The notes: a model not told the origin generated them from the sequence alone. Counted from the stretch's first letter, positions 34,109 to 42,861 are shown. The stretch: 64,000 nt of DNA from an uncultured Sulfitobacter sp. (GCF_947497275.1 NZ_CANMFS010000007.1:16955-80954), one strand, 5' to 3'. Translations and numbers: made by a program.

Positions 34109-35323
34109 TCAGGAGTCCGGCTCGCCAACCGTGCCATTATCAATCAACGCGGCAATCTGTTCGGGGTCGAAACCAAGCTCTTCCAGCACCGCACGGCTGT
34201 CGGCCCCCAGTTCACCGCGCCCGAGCCAGCGCAATCGTCCCGGCGTCTTGTCCAGCTTTGGCACGGGTCCGACGACTCTCGTGTCGTCTCCCTCGACCCC
34301 GACGATGTCGCCGCGCGCCGCGATCTGCGGATCGGCCAAAATGTCATCGACGTCATAGACCATCGCCGCCACGGCATCGTGGGACTTGAAGATGTCGATC
34401 GCTTTCTGCGCGTCATGCTGTGCCACGAATGCGCCGAGCCGGTCGACGATCTCTTCCGTATGATCCGCAAAACCATCCAGGCTTTGGAATTGCGGCTGTT
34501 CAGCCCATTCCTGTCCGCCCGCGGCCTCCAAAAGACGCCGCCCGGTCGCCGCGCTGCCTGCGCTGACCGTGACCCACTTCCCGTCCCGGGCGCGGAATAC
34601 GCCCGCCGGGGCGTAGGCGTTGGGAGCCTGAAGCCCGTTTCGATCAACCGGCAGGCCGGCGCCGGTCCGCGTTGGAACGTGATAGTCGATCAGACGCAAC
34701 AGCGGCTCGAAGATGGCCAGATCCACCACCTGCCCCCGGGCGCTGCCGTTGTGCACCGCATGAAGCGCCATCATCGCGCCGTAGGCCGCCATAAGGCCAG
34801 TGGTTGAATCTGCCGCCGGAAAGCCGGGGTGCATCGGTGCGTTGTCGGCAAAGCCGGTCATGTTGGCCAGTCCGCTCATGGCCTCGCCGGCCCGACCGAA
34901 ACCGGGCCAGGAGGACCGCGGCCCGGTCTGGCCATAGCCCGAGATCCGCACGATCACCAGGTCCGGGTTCCATTCATGCAAGACCTCCGGCGCCAACCCC
35001 GCTCTTTCAAGCACACCGGGGCGAAAGTTCTCGATCAGAACCTGCGCGTTTTCGACCAGGCGGCGCAGAACCTCGCGGCCCTCGTCGGTCTTCCAATCCA
35101 GCGCCACCAGCCGCTTGTTTCGGGCCAGTGTTTTCCACCAGACACCTACACCATCCTTGGCGCGCGCGCTCAGAACCCGCAGCATGTCGCCCTGCCCCGG
35201 TCGTTCGATCTTGATCACCTCGGCACCGAAATCGGAGAGCAGCGCGCCACACATCGGCGCGGCAATCACATGTCCCAGTTCTATCACCCTGAGATCGCTC
35301 AGCGGCCCGTCTTCTACCTTCAT
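34109..35323 (-). CDS. CaiB/BaiF-family (class III) CoA-transferase
   Basis: This 404-residue CoA-transferase has LRVIELGHVIAAPMCGALLSDFGAEVIKIERPGQGD, LARNKRLVALDWKTDEG, LIENFRPGVLERAGL and a candidate catalytic Asp in PAADSTTG. The start ATG 35323 follows GGGAGACG. It is first in the minus-strand unit CaiB-ACAD-ligase and is divergent from the split ligase operon, with a TetR-type palindrome between. Having both a transferase and an ATP-using ligase in one unit suggests that ligase primes the cycle and transferase recycles CoA (inference). Confidence 0.9.
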   Translation of the reverse strand: MKVEDGPLSDLRVIELGHVIAAPMCGALLSDFGAEVIKIERPGQGDMLRVLSARAKDGVGVWWKTLARNKRLVALDWKTDEGREVLRRLVENAQVLIENFRPGVLERAGLAPEVLHEWNPDLVIVRISGYGQTGPRSSWPGFGRAGEAMSGLANMTGFADNAPMHPGFPAADSTTGLMAAYGAMMALHAVHNGSARGQVVDLAIFEPLLRLIDYHVPTRTGAGLPVDRNGLQAPNAYAPAGVFRARDGKWVTVSAGSAATGRRLLEAAGGQEWAEQPQFQSLDGFADHTEEIVDRLGAFVAQHDAQKAIDIFKSHDAVAAMVYDVDDILADPQIAARGDIVGVEGDDTRVVGPVPKLDKTPGRLRWLGRGELGADSRAVLEELGFDPEQIAALIDNGTVGEPDS

Positions 35324-35421
35324 TCGGTCGTCTCCCAGATTGTCATTTCTCGGTCGTCAAGCCCCAACCTCCGGGTCCAGCGCCCTCAGTCTCCCTAAAA
35401 CCGAAATACATTGCGAGAACA

Positions 35422-35439
35422 ATCGAACGCTCGTTAGAT
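35422..35439. promoter_or_regulatory. Palindrome ATCGAACG-CT... with one mismatch, putative operator between divergent operons
   Basis: The 18-bp sequence has arms ATCGAACG and CGTTAGAT joined directly around its centre, with one mismatch; the core AACGCTCGTT is perfect. It lies between the divergent CoA-transferase and ligase-alpha genes, 43 bp before the latter. AACGnnCGTT cores are common for TetR-family repressors of acyl-CoA genes, but no TetR gene is seen in this window. Confidence 0.4.
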
Positions 35440-35481
35440 CATTGAAAAGGGTAACGACGTTTTCACTTGACGGAGGAATAA

Positions 35482-36897
35482 ATGGTTGATCCAGACACGA
35501 ATCGATTGGCTGAACGCCGACGCTCGGTTGCACAGGCATTGGACGGTCTGTTCGATCCGGGCACCATCGCCGTGGTCGGGGCGTCCCGCACCAAAGGCAA
35601 GCTCGGACAAGCCGTGTTGGCGCTGCTGAAGAGCAACGGCTATCGCGGCAAGATCATCCCGGTGAACCCTTCTGGCGGCGAGATCGAGGGCCTTGAAGCT
35701 GTGCGCAGCCTGGAAGAGATCGACGGCCCGATTGACGTGGTCGTTCTGGCCACGCCGGTCGGTGTTGCACTTGATGCGCTGGAAACCTGCGCGCGGCTCG
35801 ATGTCAAAGTCGTGGTCGGGGTGACGTCGGGGTTCTCGGAAGCCGGGGAAGACGGGCAGGAAAACGAACTGCGGTTGCGCAGGATCATGCAGAACGCATC
35901 CTTTCGTTTGGTCGGACCGAACTGCGAAGGCGTGGTGCGCCCTGCGTCGGACCTGCAACTGACCTTCAGTCCCATGTTCAACGACCTTCGCCCCGGCCCG
36001 GTGGCGATGATCTCCCAATCCGGTGCGCTTGCGGGTCTTATGGCGCTGCGCCTGGGCGAACGCGGCGTAGGGATCAATGCCATCGTCTCCAGCGGTAACG
36101 AAACCGATCTGACAGCGGCGGATCTGCTCGACTATCTGGGGAACGACCCGCAGACGCGTGTGGTTCTGTGCTATGTCGAGGAACTACGCGACGGGCGTCG
36201 GTTCGCCGAAGTTGCACGTCAACTGACAAAGGCAGGCAAACACGTCGTTGCGGTCAAGGGCGGGCGCAGCCGCGCCGGATCGCGCGCGGTCCAGTCGCAT
36301 ACCGGCGCGATGGCCGGGGACGACCGGGTGATCAGTGCGGTGTTTCGTGAAACCGGAGTTATCCGTGCGCGCGAGTCCGTGGCCGCGGTCGATGCGGTAA
36401 CGGCGCTCGCCTCGGGGCGGCAGCCTGCGGGAAACCGGGTCGGCATCATCTCTGTCACCGGTGGGCTTGGCGTCGAAATGACCGATCTGGCCGAAAGCGC
36501 GGGGTTCGAGGTGCCGGTGCTGGCCGAGACGACGCAGTCCGCGCTGGCCCGCTATGTGCCGTTCTACGGGTCGGTCTCGAACCCGGTCGATCTGACCGGC
36601 GTGGTTCTGGCGAATCCCACCTATGTGGGTCGCTGTCTGGAGGCCGTTGCCGATGATCCGGGCGTCGATATCGCCATCGCAATCATCACATTTGTGCCGG
36701 ATCAACAGTTCATCGAAGCCTTGGCCGAAGCGTTCGACAGCACCGGCAAGCCGATCCTGATCGTCTGGACCGGTGCTGCGCGCAGCAATGCCTCGGGCGA
36801 GGCGCTGCGAGAACGGGCTGTTCCAGTGTATGATTCGCCCGCACGGGCGGCGTCGGGCCTTGCGGCGCTGGCAGCCACGACGGGAGAAGTATCATGA
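35482..36897 (+). CDS. ADP-forming acyl-CoA ligase, alpha subunit
   Basis: This 471-residue protein corresponds to the CoA-binding and ligase-CoA domains of NDP-forming acyl-CoA synthetases. It has LFDPGTIAVVGASRTKGKLG, the loop LVGPNCEGVV, ISQSGALAG, and the phosphohistidine segment QSHTGAMAGDD. The ATP-grasp part is missing and is encoded separately by the next gene, which overlaps by 4 bp. ATG 35482 follows GGAGGAATAA. Split alpha/beta enzymes of this kind are best known from archaea, so its presence beside a fused paralogue is noteworthy. The gene starts an operon that continues to DUF35 at 40829. Confidence 0.88.
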   Translation: MVDPDTNRLAERRRSVAQALDGLFDPGTIAVVGASRTKGKLGQAVLALLKSNGYRGKIIPVNPSGGEIEGLEAVRSLEEIDGPIDVVVLATPVGVALDALETCARLDVKVVVGVTSGFSEAGEDGQENELRLRRIMQNASFRLVGPNCEGVVRPASDLQLTFSPMFNDLRPGPVAMISQSGALAGLMALRLGERGVGINAIVSSGNETDLTAADLLDYLGNDPQTRVVLCYVEELRDGRRFAEVARQLTKAGKHVVAVKGGRSRAGSRAVQSHTGAMAGDDRVISAVFRETGVIRARESVAAVDAVTALASGRQPAGNRVGIISVTGGLGVEMTDLAESAGFEVPVLAETTQSALARYVPFYGSVSNPVDLTGVVLANPTYVGRCLEAVADDPGVDIAIAIITFVPDQQFIEALAEAFDSTGKPILIVWTGAARSNASGEALRERAVPVYDSPARAASGLAALAATTGEVS

Positions 36898-37565
36898 CCC
36901 CGAGAGAAACACTGGAAAGCTGGCACTGTGCCGGGCGTAAAGTGGTGCACGAGGCTGACGCGAAGGACCTGCTGCAGCGGATCGGCATACCGGTGCCAAA
37001 ACGCAACCCCGCCGAAGGGCGCTGTGTCGCCAAGCTGTGTCACGACGACTATCCGCATAAATCCGATCATGGCCTTGTCCGGCTGGGTCTCTCGCCCGAA
37101 GAGGCGAAGCGTGCCACCGCCGAAATGGCGCAACGGTTCCCGGGCGGCACGACTCTGATCGAGGAAATGGAAGAAGGGTCCGTGGCCGAATGGATCATCG
37201 GCTGTAAATGCGACGACACGTTCGGCCCGATCGTTCTGGCCGGTCCCGGCGGCATTCTGGTGGAACTGATCGACGCAGCCGAAATCCGGCTCGCTCCGGC
37301 AAAACCACAAACCGCCGAATCTATGGTGCGCTCGGGTCCGGGCGCCAGGATGCTGGCGGGCCTGCGCGGCGCGGAACCGGCCGACCGGGGGGCCCTGGCG
37401 GACCTGATTTCGCGCATATCTGTTTTCTTTGCCGAGAACGCCGATCTGATCTCGGAAATTGAAATCAACCCTGTGATGGTTCGGGCGGACGGGAAAGGAT
37501 TGGTCGCTGCCGATGCCTTGATCGTGTTGTCACCCAAGACGGACCAACAGGAGAATTTAACGTGA
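36894..37565 (+). CDS. ADP-forming acyl-CoA ligase, beta (ATP-grasp) subunit
   Basis: This 223-residue protein is the ATP-grasp beta subunit of an ADP-forming acyl-CoA ligase. It begins with an ATP-grasp N-subdomain containing DDYPHKSDHGLVRLGL, which matches the HKSD motif of the fused enzyme with its second phosphoryl-carrying His region, then GPIVLAGPGGILVEL and, near the end, EIEINPVMV. Length is close to that of archaeal beta subunits (about 230). It overlaps the alpha gene and the MaoC-like gene by 4 bp each, indicating equal expression of a two-subunit enzyme. Confidence 0.88.
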   Translation: MTPRETLESWHCAGRKVVHEADAKDLLQRIGIPVPKRNPAEGRCVAKLCHDDYPHKSDHGLVRLGLSPEEAKRATAEMAQRFPGGTTLIEEMEEGSVAEWIIGCKCDDTFGPIVLAGPGGILVELIDAAEIRLAPAKPQTAESMVRSGPGARMLAGLRGAEPADRGALADLISRISVFFAENADLISEIEINPVMVRADGKGLVAADALIVLSPKTDQQENLT

Positions 37566-38062
37566 TACGTCACCCTTTCGGAGAGTTGTCACTCGGCCAG
37601 ACCGGCGTATCGAGTGGGCGCACGATGACGGAAACCGATGTCGTCAATTTCTGCATGCTCACCGGGAACTGGCTTGAGCTGCATTCCAACATCGAGCATG
37701 CCAAGGAAGCAATCTACGGCCAGCGCCTTGTTCAGGGCAGCCTCGTGTTTTCCATCGTTAATGCCATGATCCCCTTCGACAGCTCCGTGCTCGCCGCATT
37801 CTACGGCTGCGACAAGCTGCGCTTTCTGCGGCCCACGTTCATCAACGACACCCTCTGGGCGCGCGTGGAAATCGTCAATCTGAAGGACCATGACGAAAAG
37901 CACGGCGTTGTGACCAGCAAGCTGGAAGGCATCAACCAACGCGACGAAACAGTCCTGCGCTGCGAATTCAGTCTGCTGATCCGCAAGACACGTCTGGATC
38001 GCCCCGGCGAGCCCGCCAAGATCCGCGCCGCGCATGACAAAACACACGGAGAGAACGCATGA
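37562..38062 (+). CDS. MaoC-like hotdog protein, Asp of the hydratase motif replaced by Asn
   Basis: This 166-residue single-hotdog protein belongs to the MaoC/R-hydratase fold. At the catalytic motif, normally GDxNPLH with a D-x4-H dyad, it reads GNWLELH: His41 is kept but the Asp position is Asn36. The start is GTG 37562 behind AGGAG, overlapping the ligase beta stop. The dehydrogenase begins within its last codons (ATGA). Steroid side-chain hydratases are made from two MaoC-like chains that share one active site; a partner could be the MaoC-like protein at 52215, but this is speculation. It may also act as an enoyl-CoA hydratase with altered chemistry. Confidence 0.78.
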   Translation: MIRHPFGELSLGQTGVSSGRTMTETDVVNFCMLTGNWLELHSNIEHAKEAIYGQRLVQGSLVFSIVNAMIPFDSSVLAAFYGCDKLRFLRPTFINDTLWARVEIVNLKDHDEKHGVVTSKLEGINQRDETVLRCEFSLLIRKTRLDRPGEPAKIRAAHDKTHGENA

Positions 38063-39201
38063 ACTTTCTGACACCTGAGCAGGAGATGTGGCGCACCACC
38101 GTCGAGCGTTTCATCGACGAGGAAATCGGCCGCGACTATATTCGCAAATGCGATCTTGAGCGCGCATATCCCTATGAGGCCTATGAAAAGGTCGCCAAGC
38201 AGGGCTGGCTGGGCATCCTCTTTTCCGAGGAAAGCGGCGGGCTGGGCGGCGATATCATGGATTACGCCCTGATGTGCGAGGGGCTGGCGAAATACGGTTT
38301 CGATTTTTCCACCGGTCTGATGGTCGCCACCTTCACCGCGATGAACATCGAGAAATTCGGCACGCCCGAACAGAAAGAGCGCTACATCCAGCCGTTCCTT
38401 GATGGCGATATCCGCTTCTCGATTTCGATCTCCGAACCCGGAGCTGGGTCGGACGCGGCTTCGACCAAGACCCGCGCGCGGCGTGATGGCAATGGCTGGG
38501 TGGTCAAGGGGCAAAAGCTCTGGTGCTCGGGCGCAAAGGCCGACAATGCGATTCTGGCCATGCTGACCCGCACCGACCCCGACGCCCCCAAGCACAAGGG
38601 GCTTTCGGTCTTCCTGATCCCCAACGACGCTGAAGGGCTGGACATCCGCAAGCTGCCGACCCTGGCGCGGCGCGCAACGGGCACCACCGAGATTTTCGTC
38701 GACGATGTGAAACTGCCCGCCGACGCGCTGCTGGGCACCGAAAACGAAGGCTGGAAAATCATCACCGACCATCTGGAACTGGAACGTGTCGCCGTGGCCG
38801 CCGCCTATGTGGGCAACGCCCAGACAGCGGTGGACGATGCTCTGCGCTATGCGCATGAACGGATCCAGTTCGACAAGCCGATCTTCGACTTTCAGGTGAT
38901 CCGCCACATGCTGGCCGATATGCAGACCCAGGTCGACGCCGCGCGTCTGCTGGTCTATCGTGCCGCCAACCTTGCAGCGGCCAAAACGCCCTGCACGCGC
39001 GAAGTGTCGATGGCAAAGCTCTTTGCCTCCGAGACCCTGCAAACCGTCACACGCAACGGCATGCAGATCCTCGGCGGTCATTCCATGTTGCCGGAGGCGG
39101 ATATGGAACGGTATTTCCGCGAAGGAATGCAAAGCACCATCGGCGGCGGGACATCGCAGATCCAGCGCACGCTGATCGCCAAGACCATGCGCCCGAACTG
39201 A
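38059..39201 (+). CDS. Acyl-CoA dehydrogenase
   Basis: This 380-residue ACAD shows LFSEESGGLGGDIMDYAL, SISEPGAGSDAASTKTRA, LELERVAVAAAYVG, HERIQFDKPIFDFQ and QILGGHSMLPEADMERYFREG. The C-terminal catalytic position of YEGTSEIQ reads IGGGTSQIQ, so Gly replaces Glu, while the Glu in LELER could serve as base as in isovaleryl-CoA dehydrogenase. It is coupled by ATGA overlap to the MaoC-like gene and lies 46 bp before the thiolase-like gene. The order dehydrogenase, hydratase, aldolase mirrors steroid side-chain removal. Confidence 0.92.
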   Translation: MNFLTPEQEMWRTTVERFIDEEIGRDYIRKCDLERAYPYEAYEKVAKQGWLGILFSEESGGLGGDIMDYALMCEGLAKYGFDFSTGLMVATFTAMNIEKFGTPEQKERYIQPFLDGDIRFSISISEPGAGSDAASTKTRARRDGNGWVVKGQKLWCSGAKADNAILAMLTRTDPDAPKHKGLSVFLIPNDAEGLDIRKLPTLARRATGTTEIFVDDVKLPADALLGTENEGWKIITDHLELERVAVAAAYVGNAQTAVDDALRYAHERIQFDKPIFDFQVIRHMLADMQTQVDAARLLVYRAANLAAAKTPCTREVSMAKLFASETLQTVTRNGMQILGGHSMLPEADMERYFREGMQSTIGGGTSQIQRTLIAKTMRPN

Positions 39202-39247
39202 CGTCGGGACCGCATCGGAACGACGGAACAACAGGGAGAAAGAGCAT

Positions 39248-40420
39248 ATGAAGAACGGACGCGATCCGGTGATCGTCGGCCTTGCCGACGCGCCAATCGA
39301 GGGTGGGAAATTCGTCACCAAGGCGTCGGTCCTGGGCCATGCCGCCTTAGTGGCAAAGGCCGCCGTTGAAGAAGCGGGCCTGACGCTGGACGATGTCGAT
39401 GGTCTTCTGACCGCCGGCATGTGGGGTGTGCCGGGGCCGGGACAGTTGGCCACGGTAACGCTGGGCGAATATCTCGGCATCATGCCAACCTACGTCGATG
39501 GCACTAATATCGGCGGCTCGGCGTTCGAGGCACATGTCGCCCACGCCGCAATGGCGCTGCGCGAGGGCTATTGCGAGGTGGCGCTGATTGTCTACAGCTC
39601 GGACCAGAAATCCCTGCGCAGCCGCAATCTGGGCGGGCGTCCTTCGGTGCTGTCCATGCAACACGAAACCCCCTACGGAATGCCGACGCCTGTGGGCGGT
39701 TACGCGATGGCGGCGCAGCGGCACATGCATGAATATGGCACCACCTCCGAAAATCTGGCCGAGATTGCCGTCGCCACCCGGAAATGGGCGCAGCTGAACC
39801 CCGCCGCAACGCGGCGCGATCCGCTGACCGTCGATGACGTCATGTCCAGCACGATGATCTCGGAACCGCTGCACCTGCTCGACTGCTGCCTTGTCACCGA
39901 CGGTGCGGGCGCCATCGTGATGACCACCGCCGAACGCGCCAAGGACCTCAGGACCAAACCCGTCGCGGTCAAGGGCTATGGCGAGGCTCACACCCATTGG
40001 GCCATCGCAGAGATGCCCGATCTCGCCCGCCTGCTGCCCGCGCAAAAGGCCGGCGAAACCGCGATGAAAATGGCCGGTGTAAGCCCTTCCGATATCGACG
40101 TGGTCGAGGTCTACGACAGTTTCACCATCACGGTCCTGCTGACGCTGGAGGCGCTCGGTTTCTGCAAGATCGGCGAAGGCGGCGATTTTGTCTCCGGCCA
40201 ACGCACAGCGCCGGGCGGCGCCTTTCCGATGAACACCAATGGCGGCGGCCTGTCCGCGCTGCATCCGGGCATGTACGGGATATTCCTGCTGATCGAGGCC
40301 ACCCGCCAGTTGCGGGGCGTCTGTGGCGACCGGCAGGTCGCAGGAGCCGAGACCGCGCTGGTGCATGGCACCGGGGGCACGCTGTCCTCTGGCGCGACTG
40401 TAATTTTGCAAAAGGACTGA
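39248..40420 (+). CDS. Thiolase-fold protein without nucleophilic Cys, putative Ltp2-like retro-aldolase
   Basis: This 390-residue thiolase-superfamily protein lacks the thiolase nucleophile: where the true thiolase at 20318 has NACAS (Cys86) it has NIGGS (Gly89). The thiolase HDAT motif is replaced by VYDSFT with Tyr289, and the His loop reads NGGGLSALHPGMYG, keeping His339 and adding Tyr343. These changes match the repurposed active site known for Ltp2, the steroid side-chain aldolase that works with a DUF35 protein and cleaves a 3-hydroxyacyl-CoA without CoA attack. A DUF35 gene follows after 4 bp. ATG 39248 follows AGGGAGAAAG. Retro-aldol cleavage of a beta-hydroxy branched acyl-CoA to propionyl- or acetyl-CoA is inferred. 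Confidence 0.85.
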   Translation: MKNGRDPVIVGLADAPIEGGKFVTKASVLGHAALVAKAAVEEAGLTLDDVDGLLTAGMWGVPGPGQLATVTLGEYLGIMPTYVDGTNIGGSAFEAHVAHAAMALREGYCEVALIVYSSDQKSLRSRNLGGRPSVLSMQHETPYGMPTPVGGYAMAAQRHMHEYGTTSENLAEIAVATRKWAQLNPAATRRDPLTVDDVMSSTMISEPLHLLDCCLVTDGAGAIVMTTAERAKDLRTKPVAVKGYGEAHTHWAIAEMPDLARLLPAQKAGETAMKMAGVSPSDIDVVEVYDSFTITVLLTLEALGFCKIGEGGDFVSGQRTAPGGAFPMNTNGGGLSALHPGMYGIFLLIEATRQLRGVCGDRQVAGAETALVHGTGGTLSSGATVILQKD

Positions 40421-40424
40421 GCCG

Positions 40425-40829
40425 ATGAGCACTGAACAACCGCTTCCGGTGATCGACCACGACAGCGCCCCCTATTGGCAGGCCGCGCATGAAGGCCGCC
40501 TTGACATCCCGCTGTGCGGCGATTGTGGCAAGCATCACTTCTATCCACGGGCGATCTGCCCGCATTGCCATTCCGACAATCTGAATTTCGATACGGTCAG
40601 CGGGCGGGGCGAGGTGCATACCTTCACCATCGCCCGCCGCCCGGCGGGCCCGGCCTTTGCCGACGACGTTCCCTATGTTGTCGCGCTGATCGAACTGGAA
40701 GAAGGCCCGCGGATGATGAGCCGGATCCAGACCGACGACCCGGAGAAAGTGCATATCGGGGCCAAGGTCGAAGTGACCTTCGTGAAAGCCAGTGACGAGA
40801 TCACCTTTCCCTACTTCACGATGACCTGA
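40425..40829 (+). CDS. DUF35 zinc-ribbon/OB-fold partner of the thiolase-like protein
   Basis: This 134-residue protein has the rubredoxin-like zinc ribbon with Cys31, Cys34, Cys45 and Cys48 (CGDC ... CPHC) followed by an OB-fold with GRGEVHTFTIARRP and VALIELEEGPRMMSRI, as in DUF35 proteins that bind acyl-CoA and associate with thiolase-like partners (ChsH2 C-terminal part, PhlB, archaeal HMG-CoA synthase complex). It starts 4 bp after the thiolase-like gene, supporting a two-protein complex. It is the last gene of the operon and is followed by a strong terminator. Confidence 0.88.
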   Translation: MSTEQPLPVIDHDSAPYWQAAHEGRLDIPLCGDCGKHHFYPRAICPHCHSDNLNFDTVSGRGEVHTFTIARRPAGPAFADDVPYVVALIELEEGPRMMSRIQTDDPEKVHIGAKVEVTFVKASDEITFPYFTMT

Positions 40830-40866
40830 GACAGCAGGCACAGGTCCGCGCAACCAATCTTGATGG

Positions 40867-40899
40867 GGCCGCCGCAGGTATTCTGCGGCGGCCTTCTTT
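40867..40899. terminator. Strong bidirectional terminator between convergent operons
   Basis: An 11-bp perfect stem GGCCGCCGCAG / CTGCGGCGGCC with loop GTATT is followed by TTCTTT on the plus strand. It lies between the DUF35 stop (40829) and the TRAP permease stop (40918, other strand), so it probably ends both transcripts. Confidence 0.85.
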
Positions 40900-40917
40900 G
40901 CGAAAAAGGTACAGGCG

Positions 40918-42861
40918 TCACCCGGTGCTGAGGGTCTGCCGCTCTCCGCGCAGAAACCGCCAGACGATCAGACCGGTCAATGCCAGCCCACCGATAATAT
41001 CGGCCATCGGCGCGGCATAGAACAGCAAGGCAGCCGACGCCAGAAACACCCCCCGCCCAGGTATGGACAGCGTTCCTCGAAAGTAACCGCTCAACCCGAC
41101 GCTGACCGCAAAGACGGCGGCGCTTGCCACACCCAGATCCAGAACGATCTGACCGGTGCCGCCCTGCGCCAGAATGCCCGGTCTGAACACAAACAGGAAG
41201 GGCACCACATAAACCGCCCCGGCAAGCACCAGTGCGCGACCGGCAACTTTCCAGAAATTGGCCCCGGCCAGCGCGGCAGCGGCATAGACGCTGGCGCAGA
41301 CCGGCGGCGTGATGGCTGACAGGATCGCGTAGTAGAAGACGAACAGATGCGCCGTCAGTTCCGGCAGGCCAAGCCGCACGAGGCTGGGTGCTGCAACCGC
41401 CGCCGCCAGAACATAAGAGGCCGTGGTCGGCACATCCATGCCCAGCACGATCGACAGAACAGCCGCCAGCAGCAAGGCGACGATCAGGCCTTGATCGGAT
41501 ACTGAAAACAGCAGGTTCGAGATTTTGACCCCCGCGCCCGTCGCCGTCAGAACCTTGACGACGATCGCCGCACAAGCCAGCAACGCGGCAATCATCACCA
41601 ACGCGCGACCCGCCTCAACCATCCCCTCGTAAACGTCGCGGGCCAGCCCGGTCCAACATGCCTTCAGCCCCTGCTCCCGCGTGTCCCGGCCAAAGGGGCG
41701 CACGGCCGCACAGGCCAAGATCAAAACGATGATGGACGCGGCACCGGCAAAGCTTGGTGTGTAGCCCTGGAACAAAAAGTAGATCACTGTCCCGATGGGG
41801 AGAAACAGCGGGATCGCCTTGTCGGGTGCCAGGAAATCCGCCGGTTTCGGCATTTCGTTTTTTGGTGTGGGCTGAAGGCCCGTACGGCGCGCATAAAGAT
41901 CCACTCCGAGCCATATCGCGAGGTAGTAGAGAAACGCCGGGCCCATCGCTGCCACAGCGATCTGGGTGTAGGGAATGTTCAGGAACTCAGCCATGATGAA
42001 GGCCCCCGCCCCCATCACCGGCGGCGTCAGCTGACCGGCGGAAGACGCAACCGCCTCGACCGCGCCGGCAAAGGCCGGCGGATAGCGCAGCCGCTTCATC
42101 GTGGGGATGGTGATGGAGCCCGTCGCCATCACATTCGCCACCGCCGATCCGGTCACAGTCCCGAACATCGCCGAGGACAGCGCGCAGACCTTGGCAGGTC
42201 CGCCGAAGGTACGCCCGGCGATCCATGTCGCCATCTTCATGAACACGTCGGTCGCCCCGGTGGACAAAAGCAACGCCCCCAGAAGCACATAGATCGTGAT
42301 GACCCGCGCGCCCACATCCGCCAGATAGCCGAAAATACCGGTGGTCGAGCTGTAGAAGGTCTCGACCGCCGTGCGGGCCGAAACGCGCGGCGGGCGCCAG
42401 CCCCCGTCGATCAGATCGTATCCGAAGTAATAATAAAGAACGGTGATCAGTGCCAGTAAGGGCAGGAACCACCCGATCACTCGTCGGGCCGCTTCGAGCG
42501 TCAGCAGAACGGCCAGCAACCCCGCCGCCTTGTCGAGCGGCCCGTACTGCACCATGATGTCGGAAAAGCGATCCCGGTTAAGGATCACATAGAGGCACAC
42601 GCCAAAGGCCAGCAGCCCGAGCGTGATGTCGATGGTCCGCTCCAGCCCGTTTCGACCGCCGGTCCGCGCCGCGCGCGCGGCGTAAAGGAAAAAGGCACCA
42701 CCCAGACCGAAGCCGATAAAGATCGGTCGTTGAACCAGCGGTTCGAACTGTCCGAACAGGGCATTGTAGAAATGCAAAGCGACAAATGCCGCAAACAGCG
42801 CGCCGAGCGCCTGTGTTCCGCGCCGTTGCCAGGGCGAAGCCTCGGCCGATGAGTGTTTCAT
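40918..42861 (-). CDS. TRAP transporter fused permease (TAXI type, DctQM fusion)
   Basis: This 647-residue membrane protein joins small (DctQ-like, first about 140 residues) and large (DctM-like) permeases, the form used by TAXI TRAP systems. It contains the GTVTGSAVANVMATGSITIPTMK motif, QLTPPVMGAGAFIMAEF and SAITPPVCASVYAAAALAG, and about 17 or more hydrophobic segments. ATG 42861 follows AAGGGGAAC. It lies 90 bp after its receptor gene, with a hairpin between them, and forms the last gene of the minus-strand unit. Confidence 0.9.
   Translation of the reverse strand: MKHSSAEASPWQRRGTQALGALFAAFVALHFYNALFGQFEPLVQRPIFIGFGLGGAFFLYAARAARTGGRNGLERTIDITLGLLAFGVCLYVILNRDRFSDIMVQYGPLDKAAGLLAVLLTLEAARRVIGWFLPLLALITVLYYYFGYDLIDGGWRPPRVSARTAVETFYSSTTGIFGYLADVGARVITIYVLLGALLLSTGATDVFMKMATWIAGRTFGGPAKVCALSSAMFGTVTGSAVANVMATGSITIPTMKRLRYPPAFAGAVEAVASSAGQLTPPVMGAGAFIMAEFLNIPYTQIAVAAMGPAFLYYLAIWLGVDLYARRTGLQPTPKNEMPKPADFLAPDKAIPLFLPIGTVIYFLFQGYTPSFAGAASIIVLILACAAVRPFGRDTREQGLKACWTGLARDVYEGMVEAGRALVMIAALLACAAIVVKVLTATGAGVKISNLLFSVSDQGLIVALLLAAVLSIVLGMDVPTTASYVLAAAVAAPSLVRLGLPELTAHLFVFYYAILSAITPPVCASVYAAAALAGANFWKVAGRALVLAGAVYVVPFLFVFRPGILAQGGTGQIVLDLGVASAAVFAVSVGLSGYFRGTLSIPGRGVFLASAALLFYAAPMADIIGGLALTGLIVWRFLRGERQTLSTG

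Noticed and set aside
37801..39483. Minus-strand open frame of 560 codons
   Set aside because: It lies opposite the MaoC-like and dehydrogenase genes and shows no recognisable domain.
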